Origin: Puniceicoccales bacterium
GTDB taxonomy: Bacteria > Verrucomicrobiota > Verrucomicrobiae > Opitutales > LL51
DNA: 12,534 nt
NCBI GenBank assembly: GCA_031259625.1
Contig: JAIRLG010000003.1
Location: 1-12,534, forward strand
Reading direction: 5' to 3'
Position numbers and translations under genes: made by a program. This document shows positions 5,860 through 11,967 of this stretch, piece by piece. The notes under the pieces were generated by a model. The model did not search any database. It had not been told where the DNA came from and worked only from the letters and a program-made list of their open reading frames with translations. The stretch's first letter is position 1. Every line of letters begins with the position of its first letter.

Positions 5860-6714
5860 ATGAAAATGGGGAATGTGATGGAAAACGGATGGGGCCCCAG
5901 ATGGTTCCTGCTGCTATCCCTGCTGGGATTGGTCGGGTGTAGCAAGGTCGATCTCTACAACGGACTGCCGGAAAAGGAGGCCAATGAGATCATTTCCCTA
6001 CTGTCGCAGCAGGCCGTCCTCTCCCAAAAGGCAGCGGGAGCAGAGGGCACTTTCATCGTCAAGGTGGCGACGAAGGATTTTGCGAAATCGGTCGATCTCC
6101 TCAACGCGCATGGCTATCCCAAGGGGAAGTACCAGACCCTCGGGCAGGTCTTTGCCAAGGCGGGCCTCGTCTCTTCCCCCCTGGAGGAACGGGCGCGCTT
6201 CATGTACGCCCTCAGCGAGGACATCGCCGCCACGCTCTGCAACATCCCGGGGGTTCTGTCGGCCCGGGTCCATCTGGTGCTGCCGGAGAATGATCCCTAC
6301 ACGGAGGTCGTGGTACCCTCCTCGGCGGCGGTCTGTATCACCTACCGGCCGGACACCAATGTGGAGGACTACGTGCGGGAGATCAAGTACCTCGTGACCA
6401 ACAGCATCGAGGGCCTGGAGTACGACCGTGTGTCGGTGGCCCTGTTTCCGGCGAGCTTTTCGATGGCCTTTTCGCAGGATAGGGCGACGGGCAGTACGGT
6501 GAATTTCCTCGGGATGGAAATGGCGCCGGATGCCCGGGGACGCCTGATCATCCTCCTTTCCGCCCTGGGCGTTCTGCTGGGGCTTTTGCTGGTCGGCCTC
6601 CTGGTGATCTGGCGCCGGTTGGCCAAGAGGAAATCCGCCTCGGGAGAGGCTTCGGCTCCGGAGAAAAAGGTGGAGGCGGTCGCTTTACCGGAAAACACCG
6701 GCGAGGGCCAGTGA
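5860..6714 (+). CDS. sctJ: T3SS inner-membrane ring lipoprotein SctJ
   Basis: SctJ (YscJ/PrgK/EscJ/CdsJ) forms the inner of the two inner-membrane rings around the export gate. The product has 284 residues from this ATG. A lipoprotein signal peptide ends in LGLVGC with Cys at 27. The ring-building domains follow: YNGLPEKEANEIISLL at the start of the first, then RARFMYALSEDIAATLCNIPGV leading to RVHLVLPENDP in the second. A C-terminal membrane span lies near 229-251, followed by a basic cytoplasmic tail. An ATG at 5878 (GGGGA five bases upstream) is an equally good start and would shorten the signal peptide. It is the last gene before the palindrome-bearing gap in the operon. Confidence 0.95.
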   Translation: MKMGNVMENGWGPRWFLLLSLLGLVGCSKVDLYNGLPEKEANEIISLLSQQAVLSQKAAGAEGTFIVKVATKDFAKSVDLLNAHGYPKGKYQTLGQVFAKAGLVSSPLEERARFMYALSEDIAATLCNIPGVLSARVHLVLPENDPYTEVVVPSSAAVCITYRPDTNVEDYVREIKYLVTNSIEGLEYDRVSVALFPASFSMAFSQDRATGSTVNFLGMEMAPDARGRLIILLSALGVLLGLLLVGLLVIWRRLAKRKSASGEASAPEKKVEAVALPENTGEGQ

Positions 6715-6958
6715 TTTGGCAAATGCCGGATGGGGAACTATCGATGAACGGGGATAGATGGGGTGGTGCGACGGCCCCTTGGCAAAGCCAAGGCGGCCCC
6801 CGCGGGGCGCTCCGCGCCCCGCGGGGGCCGTGGTTGGCGCACAAAGCAAAAACCTGAAGCCGCTTTGGGGAGCGGCCGGGGCTTGGATGGAAAATTTGGA
6901 TGGATGGAAATGGCCTGGATGGGATGGAAATGCAGAGTCTGGATGAGAGGGGCATGAC
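6715..6958. other. Non-coding gap inside the operon, between sctJ and sctK
   Basis: About 245 bases without a credible gene, unusual in an operon whose other gaps are 60 bases or less. It holds truncated nested palindrome D (6766-6842) and then a run of TGGATGG-type repeats up to the sctK start. Short plus-strand open frames through it are rich in Gly, Arg and Trp and come from the palindrome and the repeats. Confidence 0.75.
6766..6842. repeat. Nested inverted repeat D: truncated copy of element C
   Basis: Bases 6768-6840 match 11667-11739 (element C) in 70 of 73 positions. Arm 1 is CCTTGGC-aaa-GCCAAGG (6777-6783 with 6787-6793). Arm 2 pairs 6794-6810 with 6814-6830, 17 bp. The only differences are the three loop bases of arm 2, TCC here and GGA in C: exact reverse complements. 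The third arm and the right half of C's outer stem are missing; the match stops inside arm 3. A short GTGCG (6766-6770) and CGCAC (6838-6842) can still close the element. Confidence 0.88.
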
Positions 6959-6966
6959 TTGGATGG
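6883..6966 (+). repeat. Degenerate TGGATGG direct repeats before sctK
   Basis: TTGGATGG or close variants occur at 6883, 6896, 6915, 6939 and 6959, partly as GGATGGAAA. Steps are about 13-24 bases. A related CTGGATGG lies at 5834-5841 just upstream of sctJ. The last unit overlaps the start region of sctK, so the G-rich unit may serve as a weak ribosome-binding site there. Confidence 0.55.
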
Positions 6967-6973
6967 GGTGGGT

Positions 6974-7639
6974 ATGATGGAGGCGGCTAGGGGCTATGAT
7001 GTGGCGGCGATGCTGGAGGACTACCGGCGCTCGTTCCAGCTGGAGCGCTGGCTGCACCCCACGCGCTTCCCGGAGGGCCTGACGCCGGGACTGTATCGCC
7101 TCCTGCGCTCCGCCAAGCGCACGAAGGAAGGGGTCGAGGTGTGGCTGTGGAAGCAACTGGGCCTCCGGAACGATGCGGTTCCCAAGGGTCTGGAATCGCG
7201 CTGGAATCTCGCCTTCATCGGGGCGGAGAAAATAGGGGATTTACAGCTCTACCTCGGTGCCTACTGCGAATCGGAGGCCGTAGCGCGCGTCATTTTGGGG
7301 AGCGAAGTGGCCGCCCTGAAGCGGAGCATCGGCGAAGCGGTCTACCATTTCATCCTGCACCGGGTACCGGTTCTGGCGAAGCGGACCGTTCCGCCTTTTC
7401 CCGAAGCGATTCGGGAAAATCCTTCCCTGCTGGAACGCATTCGGCAGAAGGGGAAGTGGGTGCTGGAATCCCTGCTGGCCGAGGCACCGGCGGCGCTCCT
7501 GGATCGCTTTGTCCTGCAATTTCCCCGGGAGTACGCCTGGGACTTTTCCCATAAACCTTCGCCGGAGGAGCGTAAGTCCTGTGAGGGAATGGCCGAGATC
7601 ATTTTGGAGAAAGTCTTGTCACTTAAGATGGCCGGATAA
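6974..7639 (+). CDS. sctK: T3SS sorting-platform protein SctK (YscK family)
   Basis: A soluble protein of 221 residues from the ATG at 6974. In injectisomes SctK sits at the top of the six sorting-platform pods, joining SctQ to the cytoplasmic domain of SctD. Family-like features are an N-terminal ALYRLL-type segment (here GLYRLLRSAKR), a central ALKRSIGEAVYHFILHRVPVL stretch and a C-terminal helical region ending at ILEKVLSLKMAG. The sctJ-sctK-sctL order is the standard Ysc order. A TTG at 6959 in the same frame would add five residues. SctK proteins diverge fast, so context carries much of the weight. Only 15 bases separate it from sctL. Confidence 0.8.
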   Translation: MMEAARGYDVAAMLEDYRRSFQLERWLHPTRFPEGLTPGLYRLLRSAKRTKEGVEVWLWKQLGLRNDAVPKGLESRWNLAFIGAEKIGDLQLYLGAYCESEAVARVILGSEVAALKRSIGEAVYHFILHRVPVLAKRTVPPFPEAIRENPSLLERIRQKGKWVLESLLAEAPAALLDRFVLQFPREYAWDFSHKPSPEERKSCEGMAEIILEKVLSLKMAG

Positions 7640-7654
7640 AGGAGAAAGGAACCC

Positions 7655-8362
7655 ATGTTAGAGATCAAAGCGTCCCAATTTTGCATCGTTCCCGACCAGA
7701 AGGTCTTGCCCCTGAGCGAATTTGCCACGATGGTCTCCATCCAGAACGCATTGGAGCATGCCTATGCCGAATCGCAGCGGGTGGTGGCCGAAGCGAACGC
7801 GGAGGCCCAGCGCATCCTGCACGAGGTCAACCGGATGAGCGAGCAGCTGCTCCAGAAGGCGAAGGAGAGCTGCGAGGAGATGAGGCAGAAGGCCGCCCAG
7901 CGATTTAAGGAGGAGGAACTGCGCGGGCATGCGGAGGGACTGGAAAATGCCAAGAAAGAAGTGGCCCAGAAACTAGTTGAACTGACCCGCAAACAGGAGG
8001 AGGACTGGGCCCAGCTGGAGCAGGGCATGGGCAAGGTGGCGGTGCGGGCGCTGGAACGCATTTTGGGGGAGATGGACGAGGGCGAGGTGATCGTCAAAAT
8101 CGTCAAAAATGCGCTGAAGGCGGTGCGGGGCCAGAAGCAGGCGACGCTGAAGGTTGCGGCTTCGGATGCGGGCGCAGTGCGCGATCGACTGGACGAGATC
8201 CTGCGCATCAACGGTGAAGTGAAGTACCTGGACATCATCGCGGATTCCCACCTGACCCCCGGAACCTGTTTTCTCGAAACCGAGTACGGGGTCATCGACG
8301 CGAGCCTGGAGATCCAGCTGAAGGCCATTCAGGAGGCCATGGAGAAAAAGGCGGCGGAGTAG
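7655..8362 (+). CDS. sctL: T3SS ATPase regulator/stator SctL (YscL/FliH family)
   Basis: A 235-residue cytoplasmic protein. SctL forms the spokes that connect the SctN ATPase hexamer to the SctQ/SctK pods and restrains ATPase activity, like a peripheral-stalk subunit of F/V-type ATPases. Residues about 25-110 are a long charged coiled coil rich in Ala/Glu/Gln (AYAESQRVVAEANAEAQRIL). The C-terminal half is a FliH-like domain (ALERILGEMDEGEVIVKIVK and a region ending in YGVIDASLEIQLKAIQEAM). It starts behind AAAGGAGAAAGGA. Six bases separate its stop from sctN, which fits tight co-expression of the partners. Confidence 0.92.
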   Translation: MLEIKASQFCIVPDQKVLPLSEFATMVSIQNALEHAYAESQRVVAEANAEAQRILHEVNRMSEQLLQKAKESCEEMRQKAAQRFKEEELRGHAEGLENAKKEVAQKLVELTRKQEEDWAQLEQGMGKVAVRALERILGEMDEGEVIVKIVKNALKAVRGQKQATLKVAASDAGAVRDRLDEILRINGEVKYLDIIADSHLTPGTCFLETEYGVIDASLEIQLKAIQEAMEKKAAE

Positions 8363-8368
8363 GGCGTC

Positions 8369-9703
8369 ATGGATGCGGCTTACAGCGATATTTTCAAGCG
8401 CCTGGCCCAGAACATCGAAGAGGCGAAGACGATCCAGGTCAAGGGCCGCGTGCTGCAGGTCGTGGGGACGATCATCAAGGCGGCGGTCCCGGGGGTGAAG
8501 GTCGGCGAGCTCTGCTTCCTGCGCAACCCGTGGGATCACTGGGAGCTGATGTCGGAGGTGGTCGGCTTCGAGAAAGAAGCCGCGCTGCTGACCCCCCTGG
8601 GGGAGTTGCTGGGGATTTCTTCCTCCACCGAGGTTATTCCCAGTGGCCGTGTTCACATGGTACCGGTCTGCGACGACATGCGGGGGCGCGTCCTGGATGG
8701 TCTGGGTCGCCCGCTGGACGAGAAGACCAAAGGGACGTTGACGCCGACGGGCTTCTGTCCGGTCTATCGGGATCCGCCCAACGCCATGATGCGGGCGCCC
8801 ATCAGTAAGCCGCTGTCGTTGGGCGTCCGTTCCCTCGACGGTCTTTTGACCTGCGGGGAGGGCCAGCGCATGGGAATTTTTGCGGCGGCCGGCGGGGGTA
8901 AGAGCACGCTGCTGAGCCAAATCATCCGCAACACGGAGGCGGAGATCAATGTGCTGGCCCTGATCGGGGAGCGCGGCCGCGAAGTGCGGGAGTTCATCGA
9001 AAAAGATCTCGGTGAGGAGGGGATGAAGCGCTCGGTGCTGGTCATCTCGACGTCCGACCGCTCGTCGATGGAGCGCCTCAAGGCCGCCTACGTGGCGACG
9101 GCCGTGGCGGAATACTTCCGCGACCAGGGCAAGAGGGTTTTGCTGCTGATGGATTCGGTGACCCGTTTCGCGCGGGCCCAACGGGAAATCGGTCTGGCCG
9201 CCGGTGAACCGCCCACCCGACGGGGCTTCCCGCCATCGGTTTTCTCCACCCTGCCGCGCCTGATGGAGCGGGCCGGGCAGTCGGAAAAGGGCTCGATTAC
9301 GGCGCTCTACACCGTACTCGTCGAGGGCGACGATATGACGGAACCGGTGGCGGACGAGACCCGCTCCATCCTGGACGGTCACATCATCCTCTCCCGAAAA
9401 CTGGCCTCGGCCAATCACTACCCGGCCATCGACGTGCTCCTGAGCATCAGCCGCTGCATGACCGCCATCGTGGGCAAGGAGCATCGGGAGGCGGCTGGCA
9501 AGCTGCGCAATATTTTGGCGAAGTACAACGAGGTGGAGTTGCTGGTGCGCATCGGGGAGTATAAAAAGGGCGCCGATGCGGCGACCGACGAGGCGATTTC
9601 CCGCATCGATGCCGTGAACAATTTCCTCAAGCAGGGCCTTCACGACAAGGATAGCTTCGAGGGAACGGTTCAGAAGCTCCGACAGGTGGTGGGTTTATCC
9701 TAG
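8369..9703 (+). CDS. sctN: T3SS ATPase SctN (YscN/FliI/CdsN family)
   Basis: A 444-residue hexameric ATPase that strips chaperones and unfolds substrates at the export gate. An N-terminal beta-barrel domain covers about 1-95. The P-loop is AAAGGGKST (172-180, Lys178), with GERGREV at 200-206 holding the likely catalytic Glu206. Walker B is RVLLLMDS (256-263, Asp262). The F1-ATPase-like signature [11 protein letters not shown] is at 352-362, with a conserved Arg362. The C-terminal helical domain covers the last 80 residues. Full length for the family (430-450). The P-loop residues AAGG differ from the GSGV usual in FliI, but the pattern [AG]x4GK[ST] is kept. The stop lies two bases before sctO. 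Confidence 0.97.
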   Translation: MDAAYSDIFKRLAQNIEEAKTIQVKGRVLQVVGTIIKAAVPGVKVGELCFLRNPWDHWELMSEVVGFEKEAALLTPLGELLGISSSTEVIPSGRVHMVPVCDDMRGRVLDGLGRPLDEKTKGTLTPTGFCPVYRDPPNAMMRAPISKPLSLGVRSLDGLLTCGEGQRMGIFAAAGGGKSTLLSQIIRNTEAEINVLALIGERGREVREFIEKDLGEEGMKRSVLVISTSDRSSMERLKAAYVATAVAEYFRDQGKRVLLLMDSVTRFARAQREIGLAAGEPPTRRGFPPSVFSTLPRLMERAGQSEKGSITALYTVLVEGDDMTEPVADETRSILDGHIILSRKLASANHYPAIDVLLSISRCMTAIVGKEHREAAGKLRNILAKYNEVELLVRIGEYKKGADAATDEAISRIDAVNNFLKQGLHDKDSFEGTVQKLRQVVGLS

Positions 9704-9705
9704 CT

Positions 9706-10176
9706 ATGGCCGCGAAATACGCATTGGGGGATTTGCTCAAGGTGCGCCACATCCGCAAGGATAAGGCCGAGAAGGACGTCGTTCAGGCCCGCCGCCTGCT
9801 GGTCGAAGCCCAGAAGATCCTCCAAAAGACCCTGCAGGAGCTGGAGGACTATCGGGTCTTCGTCCGAGAGGAAACCGAACGCCTCTACGCGGAGATCCTC
9901 AAGCAGAGCGTCCGGCGCCGGAACATCGACGATCTGCACGAAGCGGTCAAGGCGCTGAAGGCCTCCCTGCTGGAGCACGAGAAGCGGGTCGAAAACGCAC
10001 AGGAGGAGTGCCGGAAGGCCGAGGAGCACATCGAGCACTGCAAAGAGGCTCTTGCCATGGCCAACCGCAACATCGAGAAAATCGAGGCGCATAAGGAAAC
10101 CTGGCTCGCAGAGGTGCATAAGGAGGAGGAATTTCAGGCAGACCTGGAAATGGAAGATTTTAGGGTGAAAAAATAA
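9706..10176 (+). CDS. sctO: T3SS central stalk protein SctO (YscO/FliJ/CdsO-like)
   Basis: A 156-residue protein, close to YscO (154), predicted as almost entirely helical coiled coil with strong Glu/Lys/Ala/Arg content. SctO sits in the centre of the SctN hexamer and links it to SctV, like the gamma subunit of F1; it also recycles chaperones. The N-terminal LGDLLKVRHIRKDKAEKDV is the typical start of this family, and the second half forms an antiparallel helix rich in Glu and Lys. The position right after sctN and before sctP is the conserved order. Confidence 0.9.
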   Translation: MAAKYALGDLLKVRHIRKDKAEKDVVQARRLLVEAQKILQKTLQELEDYRVFVREETERLYAEILKQSVRRRNIDDLHEAVKALKASLLEHEKRVENAQEECRKAEEHIEHCKEALAMANRNIEKIEAHKETWLAEVHKEEEFQADLEMEDFRVKK

Positions 10177-10198
10177 TAAAAACAATCAGAATAGCCAT

Positions 10199-10207
10199 GG
10201 AGGTGAT
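10199..10207 (+). promoter_or_regulatory. Near-ideal ribosome-binding site of sctP
   Basis: GGAGGTGAT is complementary to the common 3' end of bacterial 16S rRNA over nine bases and lies three bases before the sctP ATG, with the GGAGG core seven bases away. It is by far the strongest in the window and fixes the sctP start at 10211. Confidence 0.75.
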
Positions 10208-10210
10208 GAG

Positions 10211-11647
10211 ATGGGAAATGAAGTAAATGCGACAATGGTTCCGCCGAAAGAGGTGCTTACGGCGGTCACCGCCCCGCAGGGCAGGGTATCGGGGCCTGCG
10301 AAGTCGGAGGTCAGTCCGGCAGATGTGGCGCGCTTCGAGGGCCTGGTGAAGGGCCGAGCCGTTCGGAGAAAGGCCCTGGACCGAGAGGCTCCGGAATGGG
10401 ATAGGACCTGGGTTCAGGGGGCTCCGTTCCCGTCCTCGGGCCTGAAATCTCCCCCGGAAACGGATAGAACGGTGCCGGCCTTCGAATCCCATCCCTTCGG
10501 GCCCGAGGCAGATGATTTTTCACCGGATTCAGGGGTCTCCGACCTTGCCCTTCCCGACTCCTGGAGAGCTCCTCCGGCGGGCCCCAAGGCGGCTTTCCCG
10601 GAGAGAAGGGCTTCACAGGAGAGCGGGGAGAGAGCCGGCGTTCGGGCCACGTTTCAAGATACTCCCTCCCAAGCGCCCATCCCGAGAACCGCGCGTCGGG
10701 AGTCGGCCGTAGACAAACCGCCAGCGGCCACAGCGGAGCTGACAGCGGCACCTCGCCGAGAAACTCCCATGCCTTCCGCATCGACGGTATCTCCGCAGCC
10801 AGCCAAGCCTTCAGCCCGGAAACACCCCGTTGTTTCCGACACACTCCCTAGTAGGGCGGAGCCGACAGCGGTCGTTCCTCGTCCAGGGTTAGTGACGCAA
10901 AAAATACCGTCGGAGGCCAAGCGGTCATCCGATATATCCACAAGCGCTGCGGAGTCCCGAAGGGAGAGGCCGACTGCCGAGGTAGGCAATGGGCCGGTCG
11001 CCGTAGTCGAAGGGATCGAGAGGACTCCCCAGGCCGCCCGTCCCGAGCGGGGGTATGCGGATGCGGCGCACCCGGGAGCGGAGTGGGTGCCGTTGAAGCC
11101 GGAGGAATTGGAATCCTTTTCGGCGCTGTGGAGCAGTTCGGATGAGGGTGAGTTGGGAAGGTCTTTGGACTTGGAGTTGGACTCGCGCTTGGATACGACT
11201 ATGCCGGTGAGCGGAGAGGCTATTCTGGCCGGCGTTGAGGCGATGGCGAACCCCGTGCCCGCCACGCAGATCTCTGCCCAACAGACCCTTATCGAAATCG
11301 GAGACCTCGTCGCCCGTCAGATTCTAGTCCGCGAAGCCACGGGCGCGCCGTCGGAGGTTTTTGTCCAATTGCAGGAGCGAGTTTTGCCGGGAACCGAGTT
11401 GAGGATTTTGAGGGATGGCCAGTTCCTGACCGTCGATTTCCTCTCCAGGTCCGGAGAGGCGGTGGCCTTTTTGACGCAGCATCAAGGGGTTCTGCAGGAG
11501 TATCTCCTACAGCGGCTGGAGGGAATGAGGGACGTCAAGGTCCTGGTGCGCGACCATTCCGAGGGGAGCTTCGAGGAGGCTGTGGGGCAGGGTTTCGGCC
11601 AGGGTCGAGACCGGCGCCGGGAAAGGGAGCAGCATTCGCCATCCTGA
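10211..11647 (+). CDS. sctP: Needle-length ruler / specificity switch SctP (YscP/FliK-like)
   Basis: A 478-residue protein. SctP measures needle length with an extended central region, and its C-terminal domain touches SctU to switch export from needle subunits to translocators. Residues about 1-330 are low complexity and Pro/Ala/Ser/Glu/Arg-rich, with no hydrophobic core visible; this would be the ruler. The globular end lies roughly at 375-455: VFVQLQERVLPGTELRIL, then LTVDFLSRSGEAVAFL and a helix YLLQRLEGMRDVKVLV, the pattern of the T3S4/FliK C-terminal domain. The last 20 residues are basic. It is the last gene of the operon here; sctQ, which follows sctP in Yersinia, is absent and element C comes instead. 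Confidence 0.85.
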   Translation: MGNEVNATMVPPKEVLTAVTAPQGRVSGPAKSEVSPADVARFEGLVKGRAVRRKALDREAPEWDRTWVQGAPFPSSGLKSPPETDRTVPAFESHPFGPEADDFSPDSGVSDLALPDSWRAPPAGPKAAFPERRASQESGERAGVRATFQDTPSQAPIPRTARRESAVDKPPAATAELTAAPRRETPMPSASTVSPQPAKPSARKHPVVSDTLPSRAEPTAVVPRPGLVTQKIPSEAKRSSDISTSAAESRRERPTAEVGNGPVAVVEGIERTPQAARPERGYADAAHPGAEWVPLKPEELESFSALWSSSDEGELGRSLDLELDSRLDTTMPVSGEAILAGVEAMANPVPATQISAQQTLIEIGDLVARQILVREATGAPSEVFVQLQERVLPGTELRILRDGQFLTVDFLSRSGEAVAFLTQHQGVLQEYLLQRLEGMRDVKVLVRDHSEGSFEEAVGQGFGQGRDRRREREQHSPS

Positions 11648-11664
11648 GTAGGGAGGATTCGGGG

Positions 11665-11772
11665 GCGCGACGGCCCCTTGGCAAAGCCAAGGCGGCCCCC
11701 GCGGGGCGCGGAGCGCCCCGCGGGGGCCGTGGTTGGCGCGCGGCGCAGCCGCGCGTCAACGGGCCGTCGCGC
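11665..11772. repeat. Nested inverted repeat C (complete, outer stem plus three hairpins)
   Basis: The outer stem pairs 11665-11676 (GCGCGACGGCCC) with 11761-11772, 12 bp perfect. Arm 1 is CTTGGC-aaa-GCCAAG (11677-11682 with 11686-11691), one base pair longer if it borrows from the outer stem. Arm 2 pairs 11693-11709 with 11713-11729, 17 bp perfect, loop GGA. Arm 3 pairs 11732-11744 (GTTGGCGCGCGGC) with 11748-11760, 13 bp including one G-T pair, loop GCA. The right outer strand starts directly after arm 3, so nearly every base is paired. It could also act as a 3' barrier or attenuator of the sctP message, but it has no T-tract. Confidence 0.9.
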
Positions 11773-11813
11773 AAAAACACAGGAACCCTGGAACAACCTG
11801 GAACAAAGACTTG

Positions 11814-11919
11814 CGAGGGGCTCATTTTTAACCGACGGGCTTGATTCTAACCGGAGGGCTTGATTTTAGCTAGGAACGAGGGGCTCGTTTCTAATCGAGA
11901 GCGAGGGTTTGGATTCTAA
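11814..11919. repeat. Five degenerate 18-19-bp direct repeats
   Basis: Units like CCGACGGGCTTGATTCTAA start at 11814, 11832, 11851, 11877 and 11902. The core is GAGGGGCT or GAGGGCTTGAT, followed by TTCTAA or TTTTAA/TTTTAG. Units 2 and 3 are adjacent and differ at few positions; units 1 and 4 share GAGGGGCTC. The array ends about 50 bases before the lipoprotein gene. Confidence 0.65.
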
Positions 11920-11967
11920 AAGGCTTGCTTTGTAGCCGCCGGGGAACATCCTCCGCCGAAGCCCTCT

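Larger units (their letters stand above)
11648..11967. other. Non-coding region 3' of sctP
   Basis: A 320-base gap. It contains nested palindrome C (11665-11772), a short GGAAC triple repeat (about 11782-11805) and five degenerate repeat units (11814-11919). Neither a T-tract terminator nor a clear promoter for the following lipoprotein gene is recognisable. Open frames on the minus strand across element C are palindrome artefacts. Confidence 0.75.

Noticed and set aside
6777..6830. Hairpins of element D as an intrinsic terminator after sctJ
   Set aside because: No T-tract follows on either strand, and sctK to sctP continue on the same strand. An effect on transcript stability is possible, but a classical terminator is not supported.
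6548..7156. 202-residue minus-strand open frame across the sctJ-sctK gap
   Set aside because: It runs antisense to the SctJ C-terminal membrane span and through the palindrome and TGGATGG repeats; the product is low-complexity Pro/Arg/Ser-rich.
7973..9643. 556-residue minus-strand open frame opposite sctL and sctN
   Set aside because: It lies antisense to well-recognised sctL and the full SctN ATPase. Its translation is rich in His, Arg, Gln and Asp, as the complement of GC-rich coding sequence is, and shows no family pattern.
10311..11281. Minus-strand open frames opposite sctP
   Set aside because: The plus-strand frame has a near-perfect ribosome-binding site and a recognisable C-terminal switch domain. 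The minus frames are composition shadows of Pro/Ala/Arg-rich sequence.
11665..11772. Element C (and A, B) as a tRNA, because it folds like a cloverleaf
   Set aside because: Stem lengths are wrong (12, 6, 17 and 13 bp), loops are 3 nt, there is no TTC-type T-loop, no 7-nt anticodon loop and no CCA end. The elements are also symmetrical on both strands.
11814..11919. Direct repeats as a CRISPR array
   Set aside because: Units are only 18-19 bp, degenerate, with spacers from none to about 8 bases, and no cas genes are nearby.
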